From positions 1 through 6,260 of the forward strand of contig QGUU01000155.1 in NCBI GenBank assembly GCA_003242525.1: 6,260 nt of DNA, written 5' to 3'. Made by a program: the position numbers and the translations under genes. Positions 5,316 to 6,260 of this stretch are shown here, one piece after another. Positions within the stretch are counted from its first letter, which is position 1. Every line of letters starts with the position of its first letter. Origin of the DNA: Pseudomonadota bacterium. GTDB lineage: Bacteria > Pseudomonadota > Alphaproteobacteria > Rhizobiales > Rhizobiaceae. The notes beneath the pieces are model-generated. The model made no database searches and was not told where the DNA came from. It saw nothing but the letters and a program-made list of their open reading frames with translations.

Positions 5316-6260
5316 ATGCTCACTCGTCTGTTCGTAATCGTCGGCGGTCTCCTGGTGCTGGTGCTGCTGGCTGCGCTGGTGGTGCCACCTTTTGTCGACT
5401 GGACGAACTACAAGGCCGATTTCGAGCGGGAAGCCAGCGCCATCCTCGGCCGCAAGGTAACCGTGCATGGAACGGCCAAGGCTCGGCTCCTGCCATTCCC
5501 TTCCGTCACCTTTTCCAATGTGGCGGTAGCGGGTGGCCCCGACGGGCAGCCCGCCATGACGGTCGACACTTTTTCCATGGATGCCGAACTTGCACCTTTC
5601 CTGCGTGGAGAGGTGCTGATCTTCGACATGCGCCTGTTGCGGCCAAAGGCGCTCATCGACATCGCTGCTGACGGAACGGTCAATTGGGCAGTGCGGCCAT
5701 CCTCGCCCTTCGAACCAGAGCAAATTTCCATCGAGAAGCTGACGATCAGTGACGGCGAGGTGATCTTGCGTCATGAGGCGGGAGGCCGTGATCACGTCCT
5801 TTCCGGAATAGAGGCTGTGGTTTCGGCGAAGTCGCTGGTTGGACCCTGGCGTGTGGATGGATCGCTCAGGGTTGACGGAGTCAGCACGACGTTGGCCGCC
5901 GCGACCGGCCGGGCAGATGATGCGGGCCGTATCGGCCTGCGGGTGCGGGCGAGGCCGGCCGCCTTTCCGTTTACTGTAGAATTGGAGGGCAGTGCAGGGC
6001 TGGAGACCGGAGCCTTCTCCTATACCGGACGGTTGCGGATCGCGGGCGACCCGAAAGAGGCGACCGAATTGCGCGGTACCAGTTCCGGCGCGACAGTCAG
6101 GACGGGCGTCGCGGAATCAGGGCCAGGCTTCCGGTTGGACGGCGATTTCAGCCTGGATCATCGCAAACTCGCAGTCGAGCAGTTCCGTTTCGAAACGGGG
6201 CCGCTGGATGCCCCCTATACCGCCGACGGCATGGCGTTGATCGATCTCGGCAAGCAGCCG
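5316..6260 (+). CDS. AsmA family protein, N-terminal part (runs off the window)
   Basis: An open frame of 315 codons reaches the right edge without a stop; full-length relatives are several times longer. The start ATG 5316 is bounded upstream by an in-frame TAA at 5292-5294. GTG 5313 and GTG 5307 are alternatives, and the ribosome site (GTGGGGG) is poor. Residues 4-25 are a single hydrophobic anchor, followed by the AsmA hallmark VDWTNYKADFEREAS, LGRKVTV and ARLLPFPSVTFSNV. Then come amphipathic strand repeats such as ELAPFLRGEVLIFDMRLLRPKA and SIEKLTISDGEVIL. AsmA-like proteins are anchored in the inner membrane with a large periplasmic beta-rich groove. Relatives are implicated in outer-membrane homeostasis and phospholipid transport between the membranes; the role here is inferred from family. 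It follows dld on the same strand at 137 bases, so it probably has its own promoter. Confidence 0.9.
   Translation, partial: MLTRLFVIVGGLLVLVLLAALVVPPFVDWTNYKADFEREASAILGRKVTVHGTAKARLLPFPSVTFSNVAVAGGPDGQPAMTVDTFSMDAELAPFLRGEVLIFDMRLLRPKALIDIAADGTVNWAVRPSSPFEPEQISIEKLTISDGEVILRHEAGGRDHVLSGIEAVVSAKSLVGPWRVDGSLRVDGVSTTLAAATGRADDAGRIGLRVRARPAAFPFTVELEGSAGLETGAFSYTGRLRIAGDPKEATELRGTSSGATVRTGVAESGPGFRLDGDFSLDHRKLAVEQFRFETGPLDAPYTADGMALIDLGKQP

Noticed and set aside
5271..5795. A 174-codon frame on the minus strand
   Set aside because: It is antisense to the AsmA gene, His/Gln-rich and without motifs. The plus strand carries clear AsmA signatures.
1..6260. Search for tRNA, rRNA, CRISPR arrays, insertion-sequence ends, integrases or phage genes
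   Set aside because: No cloverleaf-like sequence, regularly spaced repeats, terminal inverted repeats or transposase/integrase motifs were seen on either strand by eye.

Overview
This 6.26 kb window looks like ordinary chromosomal DNA of an alphaproteobacterium. The GC content is high, the housekeeping and metabolic genes are spaced and oriented without any mobile-element signature, and most starts carry AGGA/GGAGG-type ribosome binding sites. The AsmA-family N-terminus, the short cold-shock protein and the YghX-type hydrolase resemble versions I associate with Hyphomicrobiales (Mesorhizobium or Phyllobacteriaceae-like). Sphingomonads remain possible. The assignment rests on remembered protein resemblance, not on a search.

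Layout, left to right. Positions 1-517 (+) hold the C-terminal end of a PQQ-dependent membrane-bound glucose dehydrogenase (gcd), with an apparent one-base frameshift near 38. Positions 552-806 (-) encode a small basic protein, and 920-1129 (-) a CspA-family cold-shock protein. A good intrinsic terminator lies between the two and abuts the Shine-Dalgarno of the downstream gene. Positions 1130-1425 form the divergent control region between csp and a Tat-exported dienelactone hydrolase-family protein (YghX type, 1426-2304 +). After a GC-rich hairpin and about 230 bases with no gene comes a three-helix small membrane protein (2575-2823 +). It converges, with a 12-base gap, on a 65-aa hypothetical (2836-3033 -). 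A hotdog-fold thioesterase (3161-3649 -) is divergent from a respiratory FAD-linked D-lactate dehydrogenase (3763-5178 +). The window ends inside an AsmA-family gene (5316 to the right edge, +).

Together the genes suggest general physiology: periplasmic sugar oxidation (Gcd), 2-hydroxyacid oxidation feeding the respiratory chain (D-lactate dehydrogenase), acyl-CoA hydrolysis, a cold-shock RNA chaperone and envelope maintenance (AsmA). I see no phage, transposon, CRISPR, toxin-antitoxin or secondary-metabolite system. The observations most worth a second look are the gcd frameshift, the csp/terminator/small-ORF arrangement, the hairpin in the csp leader, and the Shine-Dalgarno-masking hairpin plus mini-ORF before the YghX-type gene. 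None of these amounts to a demonstrated new system.
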